A DNA stretch of 64,000 bases, from contig NZ_CP125781.1 of the NCBI RefSeq assembly GCF_030053895.1, positions 372,001-436,000 on the forward strand, given 5' to 3'. This DNA is from Trabulsiella odontotermitis (GTDB lineage Bacteria > Pseudomonadota > Gammaproteobacteria > Enterobacterales > Enterobacteriaceae). Both the position numbers and the translations under genes were made by a program. Within the stretch, counting starts at the first letter, position 1; the number at the start of each line of letters is the position of its first letter. The notes below the pieces were generated by a model. That model was not told the origin of the DNA, made no database searches, and was given only the letters and a program-made list of their open reading frames with translations. This document shows, one piece after another, positions 45,348 through 54,640 of the stretch.

Positions 45348-46348
45348 TAAAAATTCTCCTTGAGATTAAGACCGCGGTAGAGCGACGCGACCTGATCGGC
45401 ATAACCGTTAAACAGCAGCGTTGGCTGACGTTTGACATCCAGCACGCCGCCAGAGCCGATAAAACGCTCTGTAGCCTGCGACCAGCGGGGATGATCGACA
45501 TGCGGATTAACGTTGGCATAGAAGCCATATTCATCTGACGCCGCCAGATTCCAGGTGGTGGGCGGTTGTTCACGGGTCAGAGTAATACTGACGATCGACT
45601 TGATCCCCTTAAACCCATACTTCCACGGCACGGTAAGACGCACCGGCGCACCGTTTTGTGGCGGTAGCGCTTTGCCATAAACACCGACGGTCAGCAGCGT
45701 CAGCGGGTGCATTGCTTCGTCCAGACGCAGCCCTTCAACGTAAGGGTATTTCAGTCCGCCGCCGATAAAGCGATCCTTCTGGCCCGGCATATCGTCGGGC
45801 GCATAGATAGTTTTGAACGCCACGTATTTCGCATTGCTGGTGGGTTCGACCAGCGCCAGTAGTTTGTGGAGCGGGAAACCAATCCACGGCACGACCATCG
45901 ACCAGGCCTCAACGCAGCGCATCCGATAGATGCGTTCTTCCAGCGGGAAGCGCCGGGAGAGATCGTCATGATCGAGTTTCAGGGGTTTTGCCACTTCGCC
46001 GTCGATGGTCAATGTCCAGGGATCGCTTTTCAGCGAACCGGCATTGGCCGCTGGATCAGCTTTATCGAGACCGAATTCATAGAAATTATTGTAACCGGTG
46101 ACTTTATCTTCCGGCGTCAGCGGCAGGGTGTTCTGCCATTCAGCTGGTTTATCAAACGTCAGCGGTTTCCCGGAAGGGGCGGGCGGGCGATCATTACCTT
46201 TAAACCAACTGAGCAAATCGGCGTGTGCTGCGGGAGATAATGTCAGCGCCGTCGCGCTGATCCCGAGCATTTTCAGGACCTGGCGGCGCTGCATCATAAA
46301 GACAGATTCCGCGGTGACATCGGCTTCCGTCAATGTTTTGGTTTTCAT
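45347..46348 (-). CDS. msrP: Periplasmic methionine-sulfoxide reductase MsrP
   Basis: A 333-residue molybdopterin enzyme exported by Tat: RRQVLKMLGISATA is the twin-arginine signal, and AHADLL is the likely cleavage region. MRCVEAWSMVVPW carries the cysteine that binds molybdenum. It reduces oxidised methionine in periplasmic proteins. The frame opens at 46363, but ATG 46348 (MKTKTLTEADVTAESVF) matches the family. Formerly YedY. In E. coli msrPQ are elsewhere, next to hprRS. Confidence 0.95.
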   Translation of the reverse strand: MKTKTLTEADVTAESVFMMQRRQVLKMLGISATALTLSPAAHADLLSWFKGNDRPPAPSGKPLTFDKPAEWQNTLPLTPEDKVTGYNNFYEFGLDKADPAANAGSLKSDPWTLTIDGEVAKPLKLDHDDLSRRFPLEERIYRMRCVEAWSMVVPWIGFPLHKLLALVEPTSNAKYVAFKTIYAPDDMPGQKDRFIGGGLKYPYVEGLRLDEAMHPLTLLTVGVYGKALPPQNGAPVRLTVPWKYGFKGIKSIVSITLTREQPPTTWNLAASDEYGFYANVNPHVDHPRWSQATERFIGSGGVLDVKRQPTLLFNGYADQVASLYRGLNLKENF

Positions 46349-46430
46349 AGCTTCCTCCGTCATTCATTTTCTTAATCATGACGGAGGAAAAGCGTTAAAG
46401 CGAATACGAATATGTCACCAAATTTGATGA

Positions 46431-47405
46431 TTACGCTAACTTCACCAGCGTACGGCCCTGCGTCTGGTTATTGATGATTTTGTCAGCATATTCCGGCGCC
46501 TGCGCCAGGGTGATTTCCGTGGCGCTTTGCACGAAAAAGGACTCAGGCAGATCCTGCGTCAGACGCTTCCACGCTTCGGCACGACGAGCCGCGGGTGTCA
46601 TGACGGAATCGACACCCTGCAGGCGTACGTTACGCAGAATAAATGGCATAACCGTGGTCGGCAGCGCAAAGCCACCCGCCAGACCGCAGGCCGCGACGCA
46701 GCCGCCATAGTTCATCTGCGCCAGCACTTTCGCCAGCACTTTATCGCCCACGGTATCTACTGCACCGGCCCACAGTTGTTTTTCCAGCGGACGGGATTCG
46801 GAAAATTCATCACGCCCCAAAATGCGGTTAGCACCCAACGAGCGCAGATAGTCATGGGTGCTTTCGCGACCAGATACCGCGGTCACCTGATAACCGAGCT
46901 TGTGCAGCAGCGCCACAGCCGTACTGCCCACGCCGCCGCTGGCGCCGGTCACGACAATCTCGCCATCCTGCGGACGAATACCGGCATCTTCCAGCGCCAT
47001 CACGCACAACATTGCCGTAAAGCCCGCGGTGCCGATAATCATCGCTTTGCGTCCGTCCAGACCCTGCGGCATAGCAACCAGCCAGTCACCTTTTACCCGT
47101 GCACGCTGCGACAGGCCACCCCAGTGGTTTTCCCCCACGCCCCAGCCGGTAAGCAGCACCTGCTGGCCGACATGAAAACGCGGATCTTCGCTGCTGTGTA
47201 CCACACCCGAGAAATCAATCCCCGGCACCATCGGGAAGTTGCGAATGATTTTGCCTTTGCCAGTGATCGCCAGCGCGTCTTTATAATTGAGGCTGGACCA
47301 CTGGATATCGACACTCACATCGCCTTGCGGCAGCTGACTTTCGTCAAGGGGCTGAACGGACGCGACGGTTTTTCCGTCCTGCTGTTCTAAGATTAACGCC
47401 TGCAT
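46431..47405 (-). CDS. acuI: Acrylyl-CoA reductase AcuI (YhdH)
   Basis: A 324-residue zinc-independent medium-chain dehydrogenase that reduces toxic acryloyl-CoA to propionyl-CoA with NADPH. GASGGVGSTAVALLHKLGY (near 152) is the nucleotide loop, and VAACGLAGGFALPTTVMPFI is typical for the family. It lies upstream of msrPQ on the same strand, with 82 bases between, and divergent from csrD. Confidence 0.95.
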   Translation of the reverse strand: MQALILEQQDGKTVASVQPLDESQLPQGDVSVDIQWSSLNYKDALAITGKGKIIRNFPMVPGIDFSGVVHSSEDPRFHVGQQVLLTGWGVGENHWGGLSQRARVKGDWLVAMPQGLDGRKAMIIGTAGFTAMLCVMALEDAGIRPQDGEIVVTGASGGVGSTAVALLHKLGYQVTAVSGRESTHDYLRSLGANRILGRDEFSESRPLEKQLWAGAVDTVGDKVLAKVLAQMNYGGCVAACGLAGGFALPTTVMPFILRNVRLQGVDSVMTPAARRAEAWKRLTQDLPESFFVQSATEITLAQAPEYADKIINNQTQGRTLVKLA

Positions 47406-47634
47406 AACCTTTCCTCAGTTGCACGGTGATTGGAAAAAAATTTCTGAAGACTATACTCGCTAATTGCACATTGATGCCGATATAGCGCAATAAAGCGCAA
47501 TAAATTGCCAGATCTACCAGGTCTGGTAGTATGCGTCTTCTTTTTTGCAAGTTAGTGCTTACTTAGTAGTATGGGCTAACCCGGGGGTCCGCCAATCAGA
47601 CGGGCGATTTTTCATCTGCGGAGTTAATACAGGG

Positions 47635-49575
47635 ATGCGATTAACGACGAAATTTTCGGCTTTTGTCACGCTGCTGGTCGGTCTGGCAATTTTCGTAACC
47701 CTGGTGGGTTGCTCGCTGAGCTTTTATAACGGGATCCAGATTAAGCTCCAGCACCGCGTGCAGGCGGTCGCGATCACGCTGGATAACCGCCTCATGACGA
47801 CCCCGTTCGACAAACTGCGTCCGCAGCTGGATGAGCTGCTGGAGCCCGTCGACATCGTTCGTCTCGACTTTCTCGTCGGTGGAAAACCGATATTTAACCA
47901 TGTCCGGCAAGTCAGCTATCGTCCCGCCGGCAGCAGCTATCAGTATCGCGAGCTGGAAGTCAGTTCGCTGAAAAACCCGGGCATGACGATTCATGTGGTC
48001 TACCTGGATCCAATGGTGAATTATTTCAATTCATTATCGACGACAGTGCCGCTGACGCTGGCGATTGCCTTTATGGTGCTGGTGATTTTTTTCTCTGTGC
48101 GCTGGCTGCGACGACAACTGGCCGGGCAGGAGTTGCTGGATTCTCGTTCGGCAAGGATCTTAAACGGCGCGCGCGGTCAGCAGGCAAAAGGCTCGGTACA
48201 CGAATGGCCCGCCCGCACCAGCAGCGCGCTGGATATGCTGCTCTCCGAGATTCAGTTTGCCAGCGATCAGCGCAGCCGCATGGATACGCTGATTCGCTCT
48301 TATGCCGCCCAGGATACGCGCACCGGGCTGAGCAATCGCCTGTTCTTCGACAATCAACTGGCGACACTGCTGGAAGATCAGGAAAAGGTCGGAGCGCACG
48401 GGATAGTGATGATGATCCGTCTGCCGGATTTCGACCTTTTGCGTGATAATTGGGGGCGAACAGCCGCAGAAGAGTATCTATTCACCGTAATTAACCTACT
48501 TTCTACCTTTATATTGCGCTATTCGGGTGCGCTTCTTGCGCGTTATCATCGTAGTGATTTTGCGGTGCTTTTGCCGCACCGGACGTTAAAAGAGGCAGAC
48601 AGCATCGCCAGTCAGCTGTTGAAAGCCATGGAAGCGCTGCCGACGACGAAAATCCGTGAGCGTGATGACATGATGCATATCGGCATCTGCGCCTGGCGGA
48701 GCGGTCAGTCGACGAACCAGGTGATGGAACATGCCGAAGCGGCTACCCGTAACGCCGTGCTTCAGGGAAGTAACGGTTGGGCCGTGTATGACGATTCGCT
48801 ACCGGAAAAAGGGCGCGGCAACGTGCGCTGGCGAACGATGATCGAACAGATGTTGACCCGTGGCGGTCCGCGCTTCTACCAGAAACCGGCAGTGACGCTT
48901 GAGGGTCGGGTTCATCATCGTGAACTGATGTGTCGTATTTATGATGGGCAAGAAGAAGTCATCTCGGCGGAATATATGCCGATGGTATTACAGTTCGGGT
49001 TGTCGGAAGAGTATGACCGGTTGCAGATCACGCGCCTGATTCCTTTTCTCTCGTTCTGGCCAGAAGAAAATCTGGCGTTGCAGGTAACGGTGGAGTCGTT
49101 GATCCGCCCGCGTTTCCAGCGCTGGCTGCGGGATACATTAATGCAATGCGAAAAATCGCAACGAAAACGCATTATTTTTGAACTTGCTGAGGCGGATGTT
49201 TGTCAACATATCAGCCGTTTACAGCCTGTTATGCGTTTAATTAGCGCTTTAGGTGTACGCGTCGCTGTGATACAAGCAGGTTTAACGCTGGTCAGTACGG
49301 ACTGGATCCAGCTTCTGGACGTTGAAATTATTAAGCTTCATCCAGGACTGGTGCGTAATATTGAGAAGCGAAGTGAAAACCAGCTTCTGGTACAAAGTCT
49401 GGTGGAAGCCTGTAAAGGCACCTCGACCCGGGTTTTTGCCACCGGGCTACGCCGCCGGGGCGAGTGGCAGGTACTGACAGAGTGTGGCGTCACGGGGGGG
49501 CAGGGCGATTTTTTTGCGGGCTCACAGCCACTTGACACCAGTGTGAAAAAATATTCTCAAAGATACTCTGTTTGA
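47635..49575 (+). CDS. csrD: CsrD, degenerate GGDEF/EAL regulator of CsrB/CsrC decay
   Basis: A 646-residue inner-membrane protein. An N-terminal helix (about 8-30) and a second near 140-155 precede a GGDEF-like domain, where HRSDF replaces GGDEF, and an EAL-like domain with ELM in place of EAL. It is therefore not a cyclic-di-GMP enzyme. In E. coli CsrD makes the CsrB and CsrC sRNAs susceptible to RNase E. ATG 47635 gives the E. coli length; the open frame starts 30 codons earlier. Confidence 0.95.
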   Translation: MRLTTKFSAFVTLLVGLAIFVTLVGCSLSFYNGIQIKLQHRVQAVAITLDNRLMTTPFDKLRPQLDELLEPVDIVRLDFLVGGKPIFNHVRQVSYRPAGSSYQYRELEVSSLKNPGMTIHVVYLDPMVNYFNSLSTTVPLTLAIAFMVLVIFFSVRWLRRQLAGQELLDSRSARILNGARGQQAKGSVHEWPARTSSALDMLLSEIQFASDQRSRMDTLIRSYAAQDTRTGLSNRLFFDNQLATLLEDQEKVGAHGIVMMIRLPDFDLLRDNWGRTAAEEYLFTVINLLSTFILRYSGALLARYHRSDFAVLLPHRTLKEADSIASQLLKAMEALPTTKIRERDDMMHIGICAWRSGQSTNQVMEHAEAATRNAVLQGSNGWAVYDDSLPEKGRGNVRWRTMIEQMLTRGGPRFYQKPAVTLEGRVHHRELMCRIYDGQEEVISAEYMPMVLQFGLSEEYDRLQITRLIPFLSFWPEENLALQVTVESLIRPRFQRWLRDTLMQCEKSQRKRIIFELAEADVCQHISRLQPVMRLISALGVRVAVIQAGLTLVSTDWIQLLDVEIIKLHPGLVRNIEKRSENQLLVQSLVEACKGTSTRVFATGLRRRGEWQVLTECGVTGGQGDFFAGSQPLDTSVKKYSQRYSV

Positions 49576-49883
49576 CCTGCCGTTTAGCGTGTTTTCACGT
49601 AGAATAACGCGCGCTGTTTCTGTGGGGGTGTGCTTGGCTACCTGACAGAGGATCACAGATTAAAATTGCACGTAAACGACCTTAGACAGGTTGCAAATGC
49701 AGGCGAGGAACGCAGCTGGTTGTTTCAGCGCTGAAGGAGTCAGGCAAAGAATTTGTCACTAAGGAACGAACTGCACAAATTTTCACCGTAGCAGATGATT
49801 TTTGCGCCTTGTCGCTGCTGCGTGTGGTTGGTAAAGTAAGCGGATTTTGTTTTCCGCCCCAGCTTTCAGGATTATCCCTTAGT
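49576..49883 (+). promoter_or_regulatory. mreBCD upstream region
   Basis: 308 bases between csrD and mreB with no gene. The mreB promoters must lie here; I cannot single out one with a convincing -35/-10 pair. No terminator hairpin is obvious after csrD, so some read-through into mreB is possible. Confidence 0.5.
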
Positions 49884-50927
49884 ATGTTGAAAAAATTTCG
49901 TGGCATGTTTTCCAATGACCTGTCCATTGACCTGGGTACCGCGAATACCCTCATTTACGTAAAAGGACAAGGCATCGTACTGAATGAGCCTTCCGTTGTG
50001 GCCATTCGCCAGGATCGTGCCGGTTCACCGAAAAGCGTGGCTGCCGTCGGTCATGAAGCTAAGCAGATGCTGGGCCGTACGCCTGGCAACATCGCAGCAA
50101 TTCGTCCGATGAAAGACGGCGTGATCGCCGACTTCTTCGTGACGGAAAAAATGCTGCAGCACTTCATTAAACAAGTGCACAGCAACAGCTTCATGCGCCC
50201 GAGTCCGCGCGTTCTGGTCTGTGTACCGGTTGGCGCAACGCAGGTTGAACGCCGTGCGATCCGCGAATCCGCTCAGGGCGCTGGCGCTCGTGAGGTCTTT
50301 CTGATTGAAGAACCGATGGCGGCGGCGATCGGCGCAGGCCTGCCGGTTTCCGAAGCGACAGGCTCTATGGTCGTGGATATCGGTGGTGGTACCACTGAAG
50401 TTGCCGTTATCTCTCTGAACGGCGTGGTCTATTCCTCTTCTGTCCGTATCGGCGGTGATCGTTTCGATGAAGCTATCATTAATTATGTCCGTCGTAATTA
50501 CGGCTCCCTGATTGGCGAAGCGACCGCTGAACGCATCAAGCATGAAATCGGTTCGGCTTATCCGGGTGATGAAGTCCGCGAAATCGAAGTCCGTGGCCGT
50601 AACCTGGCAGAAGGCGTGCCGCGCGGTTTCACGCTGAACTCCAACGAAATCCTGGAAGCGTTGCAGGAGCCGTTGACCGGTATCGTGAGTGCGGTCATGG
50701 TGGCGCTGGAACAGTGCCCGCCGGAACTGGCTTCTGATATCTCCGAACGTGGGATGGTGTTGACCGGTGGTGGTGCGCTGTTGCGTAACCTCGACCGCCT
50801 GTTAATGGAAGAGACAGGTATTCCTGTCGTAGTTGCAGAAGATCCACTGACTTGTGTCGCGCGTGGCGGCGGCAAAGCGCTGGAAATGATCGACATGCAC
50901 GGCGGCGACTTGTTCAGCGAAGAGTAG
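49884..50927 (+). CDS. mreB: Rod-shape actin homologue MreB
   Basis: A 347-residue bacterial actin that forms membrane-bound filaments steering lateral wall synthesis with MreC, MreD, RodZ, RodA and PBP2. The phosphate loops DLGTANTLIYVKG (near 14) and VVDIGGGTTEVAVI (near 163) and the adenosine motif GMVLTGGGALLRNLD are intact. N-terminal MLKKFRGMF is the membrane-binding amphipathic helix. The 25 codons of open frame before 49884 are not part of the protein. Confidence 0.98.
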   Translation: MLKKFRGMFSNDLSIDLGTANTLIYVKGQGIVLNEPSVVAIRQDRAGSPKSVAAVGHEAKQMLGRTPGNIAAIRPMKDGVIADFFVTEKMLQHFIKQVHSNSFMRPSPRVLVCVPVGATQVERRAIRESAQGAGAREVFLIEEPMAAAIGAGLPVSEATGSMVVDIGGGTTEVAVISLNGVVYSSSVRIGGDRFDEAIINYVRRNYGSLIGEATAERIKHEIGSAYPGDEVREIEVRGRNLAEGVPRGFTLNSNEILEALQEPLTGIVSAVMVALEQCPPELASDISERGMVLTGGGALLRNLDRLLMEETGIPVVVAEDPLTCVARGGGKALEMIDMHGGDLFSEE

Positions 50928-50994
50928 TCGGTTTGAGGCCAGGGGGAGCAAGCCGCTGCCCCTGACTTCACTGACACGAGAAGACGCATAGCCT

Positions 50995-52014
50995 ATGAAG
51001 CCAATTTTTAGCCGTGGCCCGTCGCTACAGTTTCGCCTTATTCTGGCGGTGCTGGTGGCGCTTGGTGTCATTATCGCCGACAGTCGCCTCGGTACGTTCA
51101 GCCAGATCCGAACGTACATGGATACCGCCGTCAGCCCTTTCTATTTTATCTCAAACGGTCCTCGTGAAATGCTCGACAGCGTTTCGCAGACATTGGCCTC
51201 ACGCGATCAACTCGAACTGGAAAACCGGGCGTTACGCCAGGAACTGTTGCTGAAAAACAGCGACTTACTGATGCTGGGTCAGTACAAGCAGGAAAACGCG
51301 CGCCTGCGCGAACTGCTCGGTTCCCCGCTGCGTCAGGATGAGCAAAAGATGGTCACCCAGGTCATCTCCACCGTTAACGATCCTTACAGCGATCAGGTGG
51401 TGATCGACAAAGGCAGCGTCAATGGCGTGTATGAAGGGCAGCCAGTAATCAGCGACAAAGGCGTCGTGGGTCAGGTGGTCGCCGTGGCGAAACTGACCAG
51501 CCGCGTATTGCTGATTTGTGATGCAACCCATGCGTTGCCGATTCAGGTATTACGTAACGATATTCGCGTGATTGCGGCGGGTAACGGCTGCACCGATGAT
51601 TTGCAGCTTGAACATCTGCCTGCCAACACCGATATCCGCGTTGGCGACGTGCTGGTGACCTCCGGTCTTGGCGGTCGTTTCCCGGAAGGGTATCCGGTTG
51701 CGGTGGTTTCCTCCGTGAAACTGGATACGCAGCGTGCGTACACTGTCATTCAGGCGCGTCCAACCGCCGGGCTGCAGCGTTTGCGTTATCTGCTGTTGTT
51801 GTGGGGCGCTGACCGTGAAGGCACAAACCCGATGACCCCGGAAGACGTCCATCGCGTGGCTAACGAACGCCTGATGCAGATGATGCCGCAGGTATTGCCG
51901 CCGCCGGACGCCATGGGCCCGCCTGCGCCGATCCCGGCACCAGCGACCGGTCTGGCGCAACCGCCGACCGCGCAGCCGCAGCCAGCGCAACCGCTCCCGA
52001 CGGGAGGGCAGTAG
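50995..52014 (+). CDS. mreC: Rod-shape protein MreC
   Basis: A 339-residue bitopic membrane protein: one N-terminal helix (LQFRLILAVLVALGVIIADS), a coiled coil (about 66-105) and a periplasmic beta-barrel core. It ends in a proline/glutamine/alanine-rich tail (APIPAPATGLAQPPTAQPQP). It is shorter than E. coli MreC (367), and the tail is the likely difference. It overlaps the mreD GTG by one base. Confidence 0.96.
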   Translation: MKPIFSRGPSLQFRLILAVLVALGVIIADSRLGTFSQIRTYMDTAVSPFYFISNGPREMLDSVSQTLASRDQLELENRALRQELLLKNSDLLMLGQYKQENARLRELLGSPLRQDEQKMVTQVISTVNDPYSDQVVIDKGSVNGVYEGQPVISDKGVVGQVVAVAKLTSRVLLICDATHALPIQVLRNDIRVIAAGNGCTDDLQLEHLPANTDIRVGDVLVTSGLGGRFPEGYPVAVVSSVKLDTQRAYTVIQARPTAGLQRLRYLLLLWGADREGTNPMTPEDVHRVANERLMQMMPQVLPPPDAMGPPAPIPAPATGLAQPPTAQPQPAQPLPTGGQ

Positions 52015-52502
52015 TGGCAAATTACCGTAGCCAGGGACGCTGGGTTATCTGGCTCTCGTTTTTTATCGCACTGTTGCTGCAAATTATGCCCTGGCCGGAT
52101 GAGATCAGTGTCTTCCGGCCAAACTGGGTACTTTTAATTCTGCTCTATTGGATCCTGGCGTTACCGCATCGCGTCAATGTTGGCACCGGTTTTATTGTCG
52201 GTGCCATACTGGATCTCATTAGCGGCTCTACACTGGGCGTTCGCGCACTCTCTTTAAGTATTGTTGCTTATCTCGTTGCGCTGAAATATCAGCTCTTCCG
52301 TAACCTTGCGCTCTGGCAGCAGGCGTTGGTGGTGATACTCCTGTCGCTGGCTGTGGATATCATTGTTTTCTGGGCTGAGTTTTTAGTGATCGACGTCTCT
52401 TTCCGACCGGAAGTGTTCTGGAGTAGTGTAGTGAACGGAGTGCTCTGGCCGTGGATTTTCCTGCTGATGCGGAAAATCCGCCAGCAATACGCAGTGCAAT
52501 AA
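52014..52502 (+). CDS. mreD: Rod-shape protein MreD
   Basis: A 162-residue inner-membrane protein with five or six helices that joins MreC in the elongasome. The GTG start at 52014 shares its first base with the mreC TAG stop and gives ANYRSQGRWVIWLSF, as in E. coli. Confidence 0.96.
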   Translation: MANYRSQGRWVIWLSFFIALLLQIMPWPDEISVFRPNWVLLILLYWILALPHRVNVGTGFIVGAILDLISGSTLGVRALSLSIVAYLVALKYQLFRNLALWQQALVVILLSLAVDIIVFWAEFLVIDVSFRPEVFWSSVVNGVLWPWIFLLMRKIRQQYAVQ

Positions 52503-52509
52503 GGTTCTT

Positions 52510-53103
52510 ATGACAGCTCTTTATCTTGCATCCGGCTCCCCGCGTCGTCAGGAGTTACTCACCCAACTCGGCATCACTTTTGAGAAAGTCGTTCCCGGGA
52601 TTGAAGAACAGCGTCGTCCGCAGGAGAGCGCACCGCAGTATGTGTCGCGGCTGGCGCGTGAAAAAGCGCAGGCGGGCGTGGCGCTGACGGCGGAGAATTT
52701 GCCGGTACTGGGGGCGGATACTATTGTTATTCTCAATGGTGAAGTGCTTGAAAAACCTCGCGATGGCGAACACGCCGCCGCGATGCTGCGTCTGCTTTCT
52801 GGTAAGACGCATCAGGTAATGACGGCGGTGGCGCTGGCGGACAGCGAGCACATGCTGGATTGTCTGGTGGTGACGGACGTGACGTTCAGGGTTCTTTCTG
52901 AGCAGGACATCGCTGACTACGTGGCCAGCGGTGAACCTTTAGATAAAGCAGGTGCATACGGTATTCAGGGGCTGGGTGGCTGTTTCGTCAGGAGGATAAA
53001 TGGCAGCTATCATGCCGTGGTCGGCTTACCGCTGGTGGAAACGTATGAGTTGCTGAGTAATTTTAACTCACTACGTGAGAAAAAGGATCATCATGACGGC
53101 TGA
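52510..53103 (+). CDS. yhdE: dTTP/UTP pyrophosphatase YhdE (Maf family)
   Basis: A 197-residue Maf protein that hydrolyses dTTP, UTP and modified pyrimidine triphosphates. LASGSPRRQELLTQLG at the N-terminus is the Maf signature; GADTIVILNGEVLEKP and GAYGIQGLGG supply further active-site residues. It lies 7 bases after mreD and overlaps rng by 11 bases. Confidence 0.95.
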   Translation: MTALYLASGSPRRQELLTQLGITFEKVVPGIEEQRRPQESAPQYVSRLAREKAQAGVALTAENLPVLGADTIVILNGEVLEKPRDGEHAAAMLRLLSGKTHQVMTAVALADSEHMLDCLVVTDVTFRVLSEQDIADYVASGEPLDKAGAYGIQGLGGCFVRRINGSYHAVVGLPLVETYELLSNFNSLREKKDHHDG

Positions 53104-54562
53104 ATTATTAGTGAACGTAACCCCATCGGAAACGCGCGTGGCGTACATCGATGGCGGTATCCTGCAGGAAATTCATATTGAGCGCGAAGCACGGCGCGGG
53201 ATCGTAGGCAATATCTACAAAGGTCGGGTCAGTCGCGTACTACCCGGTATGCAGGCGGCTTTTGTAGATATTGGTCTGGACAAGGCGGCGTTTCTGCACG
53301 CCTCGGATATCATGCCCCATACCGAATGTGTGGCGGGCGAAGAGCAAAAGCAATTCACCGTCCGCGACATCTCCGAACTGGTGCGCCAGGGGCAGGATCT
53401 CATGGTGCAAGTGGTGAAAGACCCGCTCGGCACCAAAGGCGCACGCCTGACAACCGACATTACCTTACCGTCCCGCTATCTGGTGTTTATGCCCGGCGCC
53501 GCGCATGTCGGCGTATCGCAACGCATTGAAAGCGAAGCCGAACGTGAACGCCTGAAAAAAATCGTCACCGCCTATTGCGATGAAGAAGGCGGGTTTATCA
53601 TCCGCACCGCTGCCGAAGGCATCCCGGAAGAGGATCTTTCCTCTGATGCGGCGTACCTGAAGCGTGTGTGGACGAAAGTCATGGAGCGCAGAAAACGCCA
53701 GCAGACTCGCTATCAGTTGTACGGTGAGCTGGCGCTGGCGCAGCGCGTGTTGCGCGATTTCGCCGATGCGCAGCTTGACCGCATTCGTGTGGACTCCCGC
53801 CTGACGTTTGAAGCGCTGCTGGAATTTACCGCCGAATATATCCCGGAAATGACCAGCAAGCTGGAGCACTACAGCGGTCGGCAGCCGATTTTCGATCTCT
53901 TTGATGTCGAAAATGAAATCCAGCGCGCGCTGGAGCGCAAAGTGGAGCTGAAATCCGGCGGCTATCTGATCATTGATCAGACGGAAGCGATGACCACCAT
54001 CGACATCAACACCGGCGCGTTCGTCGGGCATCGTAATCTCGACGACACTATTTTCAACACCAATATTGAAGCGACTCAGGCCATAGCGCGCCAGCTGCGT
54101 CTGCGCAATCTCGGCGGCATTATTATCATCGATTTTATCGACATGAGTAATGACGATCATCGCCGCCGCGTGCTGCACTCTCTGGAACAGGCATTAAGCA
54201 AAGATCGGGTGAAAACCAGCATTAATGGTTTCTCTCAGCTTGGCCTGGTGGAGATGACCCGAAAACGGACGCGAGAAAGTGTGGAACATGTGCTGTGTAA
54301 TGAGTGTCCTACCTGTCATGGCCGTGGCACGGTAAAGACGGTCGAGACGGTGTGCTACGAAATTATGCGCGAGATTGTGCGTGTTCATCACGCCTACGAA
54401 TCCGATCGTTTCCTGGTCTACGCGTCGCCTGCGGTGGCGGAAGCCCTGAAAGGGGAAGAGTCGCACGCGCTGGCGGAAGTGGAAATCTTCGTCGGTAAGC
54501 AGGTCAAAGTTCAGATTGAACCGCTCTATAATCAGGAGCAGTTTGATGTGGTCATGATGTAA
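53093..54562 (+). CDS. rng: Ribonuclease G
   Basis: A 489-residue endoribonuclease that matures the 16S 5' end and degrades some mRNAs. The S1 domain lies at about 38-125, and the catalytic domain has TTIDINTGAFVG (near 305) and IIIDFIDMS (near 345) with the Mg-binding aspartates. The zinc-link CPTCHGRG lies near 405. ATG 53093 (MTAELLVNV) gives the known length; it overlaps the end of yhdE. Confidence 0.97.
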   Translation: MTAELLVNVTPSETRVAYIDGGILQEIHIEREARRGIVGNIYKGRVSRVLPGMQAAFVDIGLDKAAFLHASDIMPHTECVAGEEQKQFTVRDISELVRQGQDLMVQVVKDPLGTKGARLTTDITLPSRYLVFMPGAAHVGVSQRIESEAERERLKKIVTAYCDEEGGFIIRTAAEGIPEEDLSSDAAYLKRVWTKVMERRKRQQTRYQLYGELALAQRVLRDFADAQLDRIRVDSRLTFEALLEFTAEYIPEMTSKLEHYSGRQPIFDLFDVENEIQRALERKVELKSGGYLIIDQTEAMTTIDINTGAFVGHRNLDDTIFNTNIEATQAIARQLRLRNLGGIIIIDFIDMSNDDHRRRVLHSLEQALSKDRVKTSINGFSQLGLVEMTRKRTRESVEHVLCNECPTCHGRGTVKTVETVCYEIMREIVRVHHAYESDRFLVYASPAVAEALKGEESHALAEVEIFVGKQVKVQIEPLYNQEQFDVVMM

Positions 54563-54640
54563 TACGAACACTGCTTTACACGAATCATTTGAAGAGGCGG
54601 GTGAATGGATGAAGTGTAAGGCGCTGACAAGGAGAGAGGC

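Noticed and set aside
46527..47390. 287-codon plus-strand frame opposite acuI
   Set aside because: Shadow of the intact acuI gene.
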